Source of the DNA: Haloarchaeobius salinus
GTDB taxonomy: Archaea; Halobacteriota; Halobacteria; Halobacteriales; Natrialbaceae
Length of the DNA stretch: 64,000 nt
Direction of reading: 5' to 3'
Assembly: GCF_024464185.1 (NCBI RefSeq)
Contig: NZ_JANHAU010000001.1
Coordinates: 434,001-498,000, forward strand
The translations under genes were made by a program, and so were the position numbers. Under the pieces are notes generated by a model. It saw only the letters and a list, made by a program, of their open reading frames with translations, was not told where the DNA came from and did not search any database. This document shows positions 1 to 8,237 of this stretch, one piece after another (position 1 is the first letter of the stretch; each line of letters opens with the position of its first letter).

Positions 1-2
1 CG

Positions 3-248
3 CTCGGGAAGGTGCCCGCCGAACACCTGCTCGGGCGCTCCGTGGCGGTGACGAAGGAGGCCGGGGACCTCTCCGACGTTCGTATCGAGGGGGAGCCACG
101 ACGGCTGCTCGTCTGTGTCCACCCCGCCGCGACGCTGTACGACCCGAGCCAGAAGGAGACGTTCCTCTCGGCGCTCGAAACTGCCGCGGAACTGGTCGGC
201 GGCCGCGAGAACGGGAGCGACGGGCAGTCCCGTCTCGGCGAGTTCTGA
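3..248 (+). CDS. Uracil-DNA glycosylase, family 4/5-like (3' end only)
   Basis: Only the last ~81 codons lie in the window; the reading frame is open to the left edge. The segment LLVCVHPAATLYDPSQKETF resembles the C-terminal active-site region (HPA.....Y motif) of the Fe-S type uracil-DNA glycosylases, which remove uracil from DNA in base excision repair. The HPAA motif is the DNA-intercalating/catalytic loop of that family; the Fe-S cysteines would lie outside the window. A GTG at 12 is internal, not a start. The gene converges on phnE, with only one base between the two stop codons. The family call rests on a short segment, so it is moderately confident. Confidence 0.65.
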   Translation, partial: LGKVPAEHLLGRSVAVTKEAGDLSDVRIEGEPRRLLVCVHPAATLYDPSQKETFLSALETAAELVGGRENGSDGQSRLGEF

Positions 249-249
249 G

Positions 250-1233
250 CTACTTCCCGAGCGACTCCGTCATCCGCTGGGGGAACTCCTTCAGCAGCGT
301 GAGGAAGCTCTTCGTCTCGGTGTCGCTTCGGAGGTGTGCGCGGGTCCGCTGGGAGACCATCTCGACGGAGATGACCAGGATGAGGATGACGAGGATGGTC
401 GCCATCATGTTCGTGTAGTGGAACAGCTTGCGCTGGGTCTGGAGGACGTACCCGATACCGCCGCCACCGATGAGGCCCATCGTGACGGCGATGCGCGTGT
501 TGATCTCGAAGATGTAGAGCGTCCACGCGATAAAGGGCGTGAACACCTGCGAGAGCATCCCGAAGACGACCGTCTGTGGTTTGTCCGCGCCGGTCGACCG
601 GATCCCCTCGATGGGGCCCTCCTCGATCTCCTCCAGTTCGTCGGTGAACAGGCGACCGAGGTTCCCCATCGTGTCAGTCCCGATGGCCAGCGTCGCGGTG
701 AACGGCGAGACACCGCCGAGCGGGATGTAGATGAGCGCCCACACCAGCGCCGGGATGGCGCGGATGGTGGACATGATGCCACGGAAGATGAAGTTGAGCG
801 GGAACGGGAGCACCCGCTCCGAGCCCAGGATGCCCATGATGAGCGCGCCGGGGAAGCCGAGGACGGTCCCCGCAAAGCCCATCGCCAGGGTGACGATAGC
901 CTGCTCCAGGAGACTCGCCTCCTGGATGAAGTCGAAGTACGCCCCGACGTCGATGAACGGGATGCCGACGACTGGCGCGAGCGGGAAGAACTGGCCGAGG
1001 GCCTCGAAGAACTCGCCACGGTATCGGTACAGCTCACCGATGGTGAAGCCGACCTCGCCGAGTGCGAGATAGAAGAGGAACCCGAAGACGACCGCGCCGA
1101 CGAGCATCAGCAGCCGTCGGATGGTCTTGGCGCGCTTCAGCTCGATGAGCCGCTGTTCGACTGCTGTGTCGCCGGTGACGCCGAATCCGAAGCGGGCGAG
1201 GGTACCGCGCTCGGAGCCGTCGTCGGTACTCAT
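250..1233 (-). CDS. phnE: Phosphonate-type ABC transporter permease PhnE
   Basis: Membrane subunit of an ABC importer for phosphonate, phosphate-ester or related oxyanions. The 327-residue product has hydrophobic segments near residues 40-58, 112-138, 160-187, 228-250 and 275-293. The cytoplasmic coupling (EAA) loop is near 199-234 and contains the family sequence EGIRSTGADKPQ. The N-terminal ~35 residues are polar and cytoplasmic. The start ATG overlaps the stop of phnC (ATGA), which indicates translational coupling in a phnD-phnC-phnE operon. No C-P lyase genes are seen nearby, so the true substrate cannot be fixed; phosphite or phosphate esters are alternatives. Confidence 0.9.
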   Translation of the reverse strand: MSTDDGSERGTLARFGFGVTGDTAVEQRLIELKRAKTIRRLLMLVGAVVFGFLFYLALGEVGFTIGELYRYRGEFFEALGQFFPLAPVVGIPFIDVGAYFDFIQEASLLEQAIVTLAMGFAGTVLGFPGALIMGILGSERVLPFPLNFIFRGIMSTIRAIPALVWALIYIPLGGVSPFTATLAIGTDTMGNLGRLFTDELEEIEEGPIEGIRSTGADKPQTVVFGMLSQVFTPFIAWTLYIFEINTRIAVTMGLIGGGGIGYVLQTQRKLFHYTNMMATILVILILVISVEMVSQRTRAHLRSDTETKSFLTLLKEFPQRMTESLGK

Positions 1234-1994
1234 ACTGCGGCCTCCTCGCTCTCCGCACCGGAGTTCCGTGCGGCGTTGGTCTCCTGGCCGTAGATGCGGT
1301 CGACGGCCTCGATGGTGAGGTCGTCGAGCCCACCGTCGAACACCTTGTTCCCGTCTTTGAGGCCGATGAACCGGCTCCCGAACTCGCGAGCGATGTTCAC
1401 CTGGTGGAGGCTGGCGACCGTCGTGATGTCGCGTTCCTCGGCGGCCGTCCGGAGGTAGCTCATCACGGTCTCCGCGCTCGCGGGGTCGAGGCTCGCGACC
1501 GGCTCGTCGGCGAGCAGCGTGGTCGGGTCCTGGACGAGCGCACGCGCGATGCCGACGCGCTGTTGCTGGCCCCCGCTCATGCTCCCCGCCCGTTGGTCGG
1601 CCTCCGCGAGGAGCCCGACGGTGTCGAGCGCTTCGAGTGCCTCAAGCTTGTCGTCGTGCGAGTACATGCTCAGCATGCTCTTGAGGAACTGTGTCCGGTT
1701 GAGCGCCCCCGTCAGGGCGTTCGTGTAGGCGGAGGCCTCGGTGAGGACGTTGTGCTGCTGGAACACCATGGCGATGTCGTCACGGGGACCGACGACCTCG
1801 TTCCCGTCGATGCTGACGGTTCCCTCGGTCGGCGTCGTGAGACCGTTGAGACACCTGAGAAGCGTCGACTTCCCTGCTCCCGACGTGCCGAGGAGAATCG
1901 CGAACTCACCGGACTCGATGGTGAACGAGATATCTGATAGCGCTTGCACGTCCCCGTATGATTTGCTTAGATTTTCGACTTGTATGCGGCCCAT
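1230..1994 (-). CDS. phnC: Phosphonate-type ABC transporter ATP-binding protein PhnC
   Basis: Cytoplasmic ATPase that powers the PhnDE importer. Walker A GTSGAGKST is at residues 36-44, the Q-loop MVFQQ near 76-80, the signature MSGGQQQR at 139-146 and Walker B LLADEP at 160-165. The ATG at 1994 (MGRIQVENLSKSYGD) matches the family N-terminus and gives 254 residues, the usual length. The frame stays open upstream into phnD, but that stretch is basic and unlike the family, so I reject the longer start. The gene lies 74 bases after phnD and overlaps phnE by 4 bases. Confidence 0.92.
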   Translation of the reverse strand: MGRIQVENLSKSYGDVQALSDISFTIESGEFAILLGTSGAGKSTLLRCLNGLTTPTEGTVSIDGNEVVGPRDDIAMVFQQHNVLTEASAYTNALTGALNRTQFLKSMLSMYSHDDKLEALEALDTVGLLAEADQRAGSMSGGQQQRVGIARALVQDPTTLLADEPVASLDPASAETVMSYLRTAAEERDITTVASLHQVNIAREFGSRFIGLKDGNKVFDGGLDDLTIEAVDRIYGQETNAARNSGAESEEAAV

Positions 1995-2068
1995 TGTTGG
2001 TTCTGTGTCCGTGGCGAAATATGAAAGGTGTGAATTGTTCGAAGCGGGCGGTACGTGACTGCTACCGG

Positions 2069-3034
2069 TTACTGACCCAGTTCGACGCCGAGTGCGTCGA
2101 TGACGTTCTGGACGGGCTGGTAGTCTTCGACCGAACCCTCCGCGAGGCCGGTGAACCAGAGTTCCGCCTCCGCGTCCTCGTCGATCAGGTCGGACTCCTC
2201 GGCCGCCAGCAGGGCGTCGACACAGCGGCTCTTGACGTCGTCGTCGAGGCCCGAACGGATGAGGATGGGTGCACGGGGGATCGGGTCGGAGCAGCTGAGC
2301 AGCCGCAGCTCCTGCTCGTCGGTCGCGCTCCCGGCGTTGTCCCACTCCGCGGAGACCTCCTCGAACTGGGAGGGGAACTGGTCCTTGGGGACGTGGGCCG
2401 CGGTGGAGAACGCTCCGGTCCCGGCGGCGGCGACCTCGGACCGGTTGATGAGCGTCTCGCGAGCGGTGGAGTGGTCGGACCACTGGCCGGTGAAGTCCTC
2501 GGGCTCACCCTCGGGCGCACCGCCGGTGTCGAGACCGGCATCGTTCAGCATGTACAGCGGGAACAGCGAGCCGCTGGTCGACAGCGAGTCGGCGAAGGCG
2601 ATCGTCTCGCCCTCGAGGTCGGTGAGCTCCTCGATGTCGCTATCCGGCAGGGTCGTGATGAGCGAGAAGTACCGGGATGCACCGTAAGCGATGCGGATAC
2701 CGGCGACCTCGGCGATGTCCTGCTCGCCGGCCTGGAGCGCGATGGCCGGTGCCGCGTCCGCGATGTCCGACTGGTCGCTGTCGAGTGCCTGTAGGACCGC
2801 CGCGTAGTCCGCGGCGACGGTGGACTCGATGGTCACGTCGGCCTCGGACTCGAGGTAGTCGAACATCGGCTGATACTGCGTCTGAATGTCCACGTCGGAC
2901 TCCGCCGGAGTCAGCGTGAACGTGATCGTATTAGAACTGCCACCACCGAAGCTCCCGATGCATCCCGAGAGCCCGGCGATTCCGGCTGTTCCCACTGCAC
3001 CAGTTGCTTTGAGGAAGCTGCGTCGACTTTCCAT
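2069..3034 (-). CDS. phnD: Phosphonate-type ABC transporter substrate-binding lipoprotein PhnD
   Basis: Extracellular solute receptor of the importer and first gene of the phnDCE operon. The N-terminus carries a twin-arginine signal (MESRRSFLKATG) and a lipobox LSGC with Cys25, so the protein is probably exported folded by Tat and lipid-anchored. The mature 296-residue part has PhnD family features: PAESDVDIQTQYQPMFDYLE near the start and the SGSLFPLYML region that lines the ligand site. It is followed by phnC after 74 bases. The upstream region holds a TATA-like box and tandem palindromes (separate entries). Confidence 0.92.
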   Translation of the reverse strand: MESRRSFLKATGAVGTAGIAGLSGCIGSFGGGSSNTITFTLTPAESDVDIQTQYQPMFDYLESEADVTIESTVAADYAAVLQALDSDQSDIADAAPAIALQAGEQDIAEVAGIRIAYGASRYFSLITTLPDSDIEELTDLEGETIAFADSLSTSGSLFPLYMLNDAGLDTGGAPEGEPEDFTGQWSDHSTARETLINRSEVAAAGTGAFSTAAHVPKDQFPSQFEEVSAEWDNAGSATDEQELRLLSCSDPIPRAPILIRSGLDDDVKSRCVDALLAAEESDLIDEDAEAELWFTGLAEGSVEDYQPVQNVIDALGVELGQ

Positions 3035-3385
3035 TGCGAATCAATTCAAAGTTCTTGATATCGCTATTAAAAGTTCCTAATCTATCTACGTAGAACTACG
3101 TAGACCACAGGATCAACGGGTCTACACGCGCTGTTACGGGTTGGATGCCCGCAGTCAGTCGATTCCTGTTATTGGATGAGCGACACAAACTCGATAGACG
3201 GGAGCGGCCTGTTTCGAGCAGCCGGCTGTTCGGAAGCAACTCCTCGTGTCTATGTAGACCGACGTTCCTAATCACCGTCACCCCGCGCCGGAAAATCAGC
3301 ATCGGGCCGGACAGAATCGAACGGCGGTGTGGCGAGCGTGACCGCAACGGAAACGCACTTGCGCGCCGGGGCAGTACCCGTTCAC
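3035..3385. other. Intergenic region between phnD and hisH (promoters and palindromes)
   Basis: These 351 bases separate two divergent genes. The phnD side carries a TATA-like box (CTTTTAATAG on the minus strand, about 3064-3073), about 30-35 bases from the phnD ATG. Just upstream of it are two copies of the octamer CTACGTAG. A related CTATGTAGACC occurs at 3250-3260. The hisH side has no convincing TATA box that I can single out. No coding frame with haloarchaeal composition is visible. Confidence 0.6.
3085..3104. promoter_or_regulatory. Tandem palindromic octamers upstream of phnD (putative operator)
   Basis: CTACGTAG at 3086-3093 and again at 3096-3103, separated by AA. Each octamer is self-complementary, and the whole 20-base block TCTACGTAGAACTACGTAGA is a palindrome apart from the central pair. 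It lies about 12 bases upstream of the phnD TATA-like box, a usual place for an archaeal activator site. The bound protein is unknown; a phosphate-responsive regulator is an inference from the operon's substrate class. Confidence 0.5.
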
Positions 3386-4048
3386 ATGAGCACGCAGTCG
3401 CACTCACGCGAGCAGGAGACGCTCGCCGACGTCGTCGTCGTCGATTACGGGCTTGGGAACCTCCGGAGCGTCTCGCGCGGGATCGAACGCGCCGGCGCGT
3501 CGGTCAGTATCGACAGCGACCCCGAAGCGTTCGCCGAGGCGGACGGCGTCGTCCTCCCGGGCGTCGGCGCGTTCGGCGAGGGGATGGAGAACGCCGAGTC
3601 GGTGCGGGACGCGCTCGTCGAGGTGGCCGAGTCCGACACGCCGCTCTTTGGCATCTGTCTCGGAATGCAGATGCTCCTGACGGAGAGCGAGGAGGCGGAG
3701 CGCGAGGGCCAGGGCGACGTGAAGGGCCTGGACCTGATCCCGGGCCGCAACGTCCGGTTCGAGGCGGGCCAGACGGTCCCCCACATGGGCTGGAACGACC
3801 TCTCGGTGCAGCGCGAGCACCCCCTCGTCGAGGGCATCGACGGCCGCTACGCGTACTTCGTCCACTCCTACTACGCCGTCCCCGACGACGAGGGCGCGGT
3901 CGTCGCGACGACGGACTACGGCGTCGAGTTCCCCGCCATCGTCGCCAACGACGACGGCACCGTCTTCGGCACGCAGTTCCACCCCGAGAAGTCCGGCGAG
4001 ACCGGGCTGACGATACTGCGGAACTTCGTCGAGCTCTGTGCGGAGTAA
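3386..4048 (+). CDS. hisH: Imidazole glycerol phosphate synthase, glutaminase subunit HisH
   Basis: Glutamine amidotransferase half of the HisF-HisH enzyme, which makes imidazole glycerol phosphate in histidine biosynthesis. The 220-residue protein begins with an acidic ~13-residue extension, then VVVDYGLGNLRSV. It has the oxyanion strand GVGAFGEGM, the nucleophile elbow FGICLGMQ with catalytic Cys, and the His-x-Glu pair in TQFHPEKSG. I chose the ATG at 3386 (MSTQSH), because the in-frame GTG at 3329 adds only non-conserved residues. The gene stands alone here with no other his gene in the window, as is common in haloarchaea. Confidence 0.95.
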   Translation: MSTQSHSREQETLADVVVVDYGLGNLRSVSRGIERAGASVSIDSDPEAFAEADGVVLPGVGAFGEGMENAESVRDALVEVAESDTPLFGICLGMQMLLTESEEAEREGQGDVKGLDLIPGRNVRFEAGQTVPHMGWNDLSVQREHPLVEGIDGRYAYFVHSYYAVPDDEGAVVATTDYGVEFPAIVANDDGTVFGTQFHPEKSGETGLTILRNFVELCAE

Positions 4049-4103
4049 CCGGCACTGGACGTGGGTCGACTGACCTGCCAGCCACTGGCATTCCACATGT
4101 AGC

Positions 4104-4159
4104 TACGCCGAAATGGCTCGCGCCGTGAATGACGACTGATGTCCTCCGGTTTCGGCGTA
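4104..4159. repeat. 10-base perfect inverted repeat downstream of hisH
   Basis: TACGCCGAAA at 4104-4113 and its exact complement TTTCGGCGTA at 4150-4159, with a 36-base spacer, begin 55 bases after the hisH stop. This could be a transcript-stabilising hairpin or the remnant of a small element. There is no T-run directly after it, so it is not a typical terminator. Confidence 0.4.
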
Positions 4160-4289
4160 TGTACTCCCGTCACCCCACGTCTGTCGGCCGTAGCGGTCCC
4201 GAACGGGCGCTTCTCGGAGTCGACGTTTCCGGATTACGGGTACCCATCGACCAAAAGAATAATCACATGGAAACGTTCATCTCTGGACA

Positions 4290-6509
4290 ATGTCTCTCGA
4301 AGATGAACGACGGCGGTCGATACTGTTGGCCGGTGCAACGGCGCTGACCGGCGGGCTCGCCGGGTGTACGGGGCTCCTCGAAGAAGCAGCCCCCGAGGAC
4401 GGGACCGAGAACGGGACTGCGACGTCGACACCGACGGCTGCTCCGACGACGACTGCGGAACCCATCGACCTCCCCGTCGAGGGCGAGGCGACGCGCATCG
4501 AGTACGGTGCGACCGTCTCGGGTGAGCTCACGGCCGACACACCCTCGGACCCCCAGTTCGAGGGCCACTACGAGCCCTACACGTTCGTGGGCTCGGCCGG
4601 CGACATCGTGCACATCTCGATGAACTCCCCGGGCGGCGACACCTACCTCTACCTGCTCGACGAGCAGGGGAACGTCCTCGAGGAGAACGACGACGATGCA
4701 ACCAGCCTCAACTCCGCTATCACCGGGTTCGAGCTCCCGTCCGACGGCGGCTACGTCATCCTCGCGGCGAGCTTCAGCGACACCATCGACTTCGCGTACG
4801 AACTCTCGCTCACACAGGTGCGGAGCGACCTGCGCTCCATCGCCGTCGGGGAGACCCGGACGGGGGTCATCGACAGCAGCGACCCACAGAGCAGTCAGTT
4901 CAACGGCTACTACGAACCGGTCACGCTCGAGGTCGGGAGCGAGATGTCGGTGAACGTCTCGATGTCCTCCGTGGACGGCGATACCTACCTCTACATCCTC
5001 GACCCGGACGACAACGTCATCGGGGAGAACGACGACTTCAGCGGCCTCGACTCGTTACTCCTCAACTTCACCCTCCCCGAGGCAGGGGAGTACACCATCG
5101 TCGCGGCGAGCTTCGAGCCTGAAGGGACGTTCACCTACGAGCTCTCCGTCACCGACGCGACCGCGACGCAGTCCATCTCCGTCGGCGAGACCATCGAGGG
5201 CGAGCTCAGCAGCGACGACGGCCAGCTCCCGGCGCTCAACGGCTACCACGACTTCATCGACCTCGACGTCGACAGCGACGTCACGGTCGACATCGAGATG
5301 AGCTCCTCGGGTGGCGACACCCTCCTCGCGGTCCTCGATGCGAGCGGAACCGTCGTCGCGGCCAGCAACAGCCGCAACGCCGGTATCCCGCAGCTCTCGG
5401 TCCCTGCGAACAGCGACTACACCATCGTCGCAACCAGCTTCGATCCGACCGCGACGTTCGCGTACGAGCTGTCGGTCACCGAGAGTGAGTCGCTGCCGGA
5501 CCTGCGTTCCATCTCCGTCGGGGAGACGCGCACCGGCGGTATCGACACGAGCGACCCCCGCGAGAGTCGGTTCAACGGCTACTACGAGCCCGTCACGCTC
5601 GACGCACCCACCGGCACCACGGTGGACATCTCGATGAGCTCCGCGAACGGCGACACCTACCTCTACGTCCTCGACCCGAGCGGAACTGTCGTCGCTCAGA
5701 ACGACGACCACGACGGTCTCGACTCCCGTGTCTCACGGCTCACGCTCTCCGAGAGCGGCGACTACACCATCATCGCCACCAGTTTCTCCGAGGAGGGGAC
5801 TTTCGAGTACGAGCTCTCCGTCACGGAGGGGTCGGACCTGACGCCCACGCAGTCGATCGCGCCCGGCGAGACGCTGACCAGCGAACTGGACCCGAACGAT
5901 CCTCAGAGCGACCGGTTCAACGGCTACTACGAGCCCATCGCGCTCGACGCGCCGACCGGCAGCACGGTGAACATCTCGATGAGCTCCGACGACGACACCT
6001 ACCTCTACCTGCTCGGCCCCGACGGGCAGGTCGTCGCCCAGAACGACGACTACAACGGCCTCGACTCGCGGATATCGTCGTTCACGCTCTCGGAGACCGG
6101 CGAGTACACCATCATCGCCACCAGCTTCGACTCGGGTGCGACGTTCGAGTACGAGCTCTCCGTCGCCGAACTGGACGGCGACCTCCGGTCCATCTCCGTC
6201 GGCGAGACCCGTACCGGTGTCCTCGATACGAGCGACCCTCGTGAATCCCGGTTCAACGGCTACTACGAGCCCGTCACGCTCACCATCGACAGCGCGACGA
6301 CCGTCGACATCGAGATGACCTCGGCCGACGACACGTACCTCTACCTGCTCGGCCCGAACGACCAGATCATCGCGGAGAACGACGACTACAGCGGTCTCGA
6401 CTCCGCCATCGTCGACATCCCGCTCGACCCCGGCGAGTACACCATCATCGCGACGAGCTTCTCGGCCAGCGCGACGTTCGAGTACCAGCTCTCGGTCAGG
6501 CAGGCCTAG
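4290..6509 (+). CDS. Tat lipoprotein with six tandem PPC-type beta-sandwich repeats
   Basis: The 739-residue product starts with a Tat-like signal (DERRRSILLAGATALTGG) and a lipobox LAGC with Cys26. A Thr/Ala/Glu-rich linker to about residue 62 follows. The rest is six repeats of about 105-110 residues, at roughly 69-174, 181-288, 293-396, 404-511, 518-625 and 631-736. Each has the pattern VGET.TG, FNGYYEPVTL, GDTYLYLLD, ENDD..GLDS, EYTIIATSF and FEYELSV, which resembles the bacterial pre-peptidase C-terminal (PPC) fold. Repeat 3 is the most diverged and lacks the acidic NDD turn. No enzymatic domain is present, so a cell-surface binding or structural role is inferred. A TATA-like AAAAGAATAATC at ~4253 suggests a nearly leaderless transcript. 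Confidence 0.8.
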   Translation: MSLEDERRRSILLAGATALTGGLAGCTGLLEEAAPEDGTENGTATSTPTAAPTTTAEPIDLPVEGEATRIEYGATVSGELTADTPSDPQFEGHYEPYTFVGSAGDIVHISMNSPGGDTYLYLLDEQGNVLEENDDDATSLNSAITGFELPSDGGYVILAASFSDTIDFAYELSLTQVRSDLRSIAVGETRTGVIDSSDPQSSQFNGYYEPVTLEVGSEMSVNVSMSSVDGDTYLYILDPDDNVIGENDDFSGLDSLLLNFTLPEAGEYTIVAASFEPEGTFTYELSVTDATATQSISVGETIEGELSSDDGQLPALNGYHDFIDLDVDSDVTVDIEMSSSGGDTLLAVLDASGTVVAASNSRNAGIPQLSVPANSDYTIVATSFDPTATFAYELSVTESESLPDLRSISVGETRTGGIDTSDPRESRFNGYYEPVTLDAPTGTTVDISMSSANGDTYLYVLDPSGTVVAQNDDHDGLDSRVSRLTLSESGDYTIIATSFSEEGTFEYELSVTEGSDLTPTQSIAPGETLTSELDPNDPQSDRFNGYYEPIALDAPTGSTVNISMSSDDDTYLYLLGPDGQVVAQNDDYNGLDSRISSFTLSETGEYTIIATSFDSGATFEYELSVAELDGDLRSISVGETRTGVLDTSDPRESRFNGYYEPVTLTIDSATTVDIEMTSADDTYLYLLGPNDQIIAENDDYSGLDSAIVDIPLDPGEYTIIATSFSASATFEYQLSVRQA

Positions 6510-6880
6510 AGGAACTCCCTGACCTCGGAGTACCACATGTCGTGGTGGTCGACCGCGCCGACCCGCTCGGCGATGGGCACCGCCAGGGCGTGCCAGCACA
6601 GCTCGGTCGGGTCGGTCGGGTCCAGGTTGTACTCGGCGTCCTTGCACGTGCAGCCGCCGTCCTCGACGATGTACTCGTCCTCGTAGCCGACGACGACCGT
6701 GAAGTCCCGGTAGCGCTTCACACGCCCCTCCGAGACGGCCTCGATGGCGTGCTTGCCGCGGTCGCCGTGGACGTTCATTATCTGCTCGACCGCCTCTGGC
6801 GTCAGCTCGCCCGCCTCGTCGAGCATCCCCTTCCACGCCGCCACGGCACGCTCGCGCTCCTCGTCGGTCACGCGACCCAC
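6506..6880 (-). CDS. SWIM zinc-finger domain protein
   Basis: A 124-residue cytoplasmic protein with a SWIM-type metal site: Cys77-x-Cys79 (GGCTCK), then Cys95-x-His97 (ELCWHA), matching CxC...CxH. SWIM domains bind zinc and mediate DNA or protein contacts; in other organisms they accompany recombination proteins, but nothing in this neighbourhood supports a specific role. The N-terminal 50 residues are helical and charged. The stop codon overlaps the stop of the convergent PPC lipoprotein by 4 bases. The start ATG at 6880 is followed by [12 protein letters not shown]. Confidence 0.75.
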   Translation of the reverse strand: MGRVTDEERERAVAAWKGMLDEAGELTPEAVEQIMNVHGDRGKHAIEAVSEGRVKRYRDFTVVVGYEDEYIVEDGGCTCKDAEYNLDPTDPTELCWHALAVPIAERVGAVDHHDMWYSEVREFL

Positions 6881-7007
6881 CCGGCGGCGATGCCCTCAAT
6901 CACTGTCGCGTCGTTCGGTCGGGGGTGTGAAAACAGTTCGGACGCCCCGGCGACCGTCGTCCCACCACATCGCATCCCTTTTCGCCCACCGCCACCCACG
7001 GACCCGC

Positions 7008-8117
7008 ATGGACGTCACGGAGGGCAACGTCACGGTCTCGGTGCCCGAGCAGGACGGCGAGGGCACCCACGAGTCGGTCTTCTTCAACCCGGTCCAGGAG
7101 TTCAACCGCGACCTGACCGTCGCGGTCCTCCGGGCGTACCGCGAGCGCGAGGACCGCGCCGACACCTACCTCGACGCGATGACGGCCTCCGGAGTCAGGG
7201 GGGCTCGCGCCGCCGCCGAGGGCTGGGAGGTGACCTGCTGTGACATCGACGAGGAGGCGGTCGAACTCGCCCGGGAGAACCTCGCCCGGAACGACCTCGA
7301 CGGCGCGGTCGTCCACCGGAACGTCAACGCGCTCATGCACGACGACTACTTCGACGTTGTCGACCTGGACCCGTTCGGCACGCCGATGCCCTTCGCCGAC
7401 GCCGCCTTCGCCAACACGCGGGACCTGCTCTGTGTCACCGCCACCGACACCGCGCCGCTCTGTGGCGCGCACTTCGACTCCGGCGTGCGCTCGTACGCCG
7501 CCGTCCCGCGCAACACCGACTACCACGCCGAGATGGGCGTGCGAATCCTGCTCGGCGCGCTCGCCCGGGCCGGCGCGCGCTGGGACACCGGCATCACGCC
7601 GTTGCTCACCCACGCGACCAGCCACTACGTCCGCACCTACCTCGACCTCTCCGGGCGGGCCACCGACGCCAACGCCAGCATGGACGAGCTGGGCTTCCTC
7701 CACCACTGCGAGGACTGCCTCCGGCGCGAGGCCGAGCAGGGCCTCATCCCGCACCCGCCCGAGACGTGCCCGCGCTGCGACGGCAACCGGGTGCTCACCG
7801 CCGGGCCGCTCTGGCTCGGCTCCTACCGCGACCCCGAGTTCGTCGCCGACGTGCGCGACCGGGTCACCGACGACATGGGCACCGCCGACCGCGCACGCGA
7901 CCTCTGTGACACGCTCGAAGCGGAGCTCGACGAGCCCAGCCACTACGACCAGCACCGCCTCTGCAAGCTCTGGGGCCGCGGCGCGAGCGGGATGGACGAG
8001 TTCCTCGACGCGCTCCGGAACGCCGGGTTCTCGGCCTCGCGGGCGCACTACGGCGGCACGACGTTCAAGAGCGACGCGACGATTCCGGAGATGCGCGCGG
8101 CGACAGCGGATATCTGA
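7008..8117 (+). CDS. trm1: tRNA (guanine26-N2)-dimethyltransferase Trm1
   Basis: Transfers one or two methyl groups from S-adenosylmethionine to N2 of G26 at the tRNA hinge. The 369-residue product has the SAM site [20 protein letters not shown], the catalytic motif VDLDPFGTP, and a C-terminal zinc-binding region with CEDC (near 230) and CPRC (near 250). This is the full archaeal length. I chose the ATG at 7008 ([15 protein letters not shown]), which matches the family; the frame is open upstream, but that sequence is low-acidity and lies in the divergent intergenic space. A TATA-like CCCTTTTCG at ~6977 fits this start. Confidence 0.95.
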   Translation: MDVTEGNVTVSVPEQDGEGTHESVFFNPVQEFNRDLTVAVLRAYREREDRADTYLDAMTASGVRGARAAAEGWEVTCCDIDEEAVELARENLARNDLDGAVVHRNVNALMHDDYFDVVDLDPFGTPMPFADAAFANTRDLLCVTATDTAPLCGAHFDSGVRSYAAVPRNTDYHAEMGVRILLGALARAGARWDTGITPLLTHATSHYVRTYLDLSGRATDANASMDELGFLHHCEDCLRREAEQGLIPHPPETCPRCDGNRVLTAGPLWLGSYRDPEFVADVRDRVTDDMGTADRARDLCDTLEAELDEPSHYDQHRLCKLWGRGASGMDEFLDALRNAGFSASRAHYGGTTFKSDATIPEMRAATADI

Positions 8118-8237
8118 CCCCGGGTTCTCGTCGGGACGGATGCGTGTCGGCCGTGGACGACCCCGGCGTCTCCAGTGGCCCGCATCCGCACCGTCTTCGA
8201 CGACGGGCTTTTTGGGCGAGTCGTCGTAGTCGGAGGT

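Noticed and set aside
1995-2483. N-terminal extension of phnC through phnD
   Set aside because: Arg/Pro-rich and in another frame of the real phnD gene; the conserved start is at 1994.
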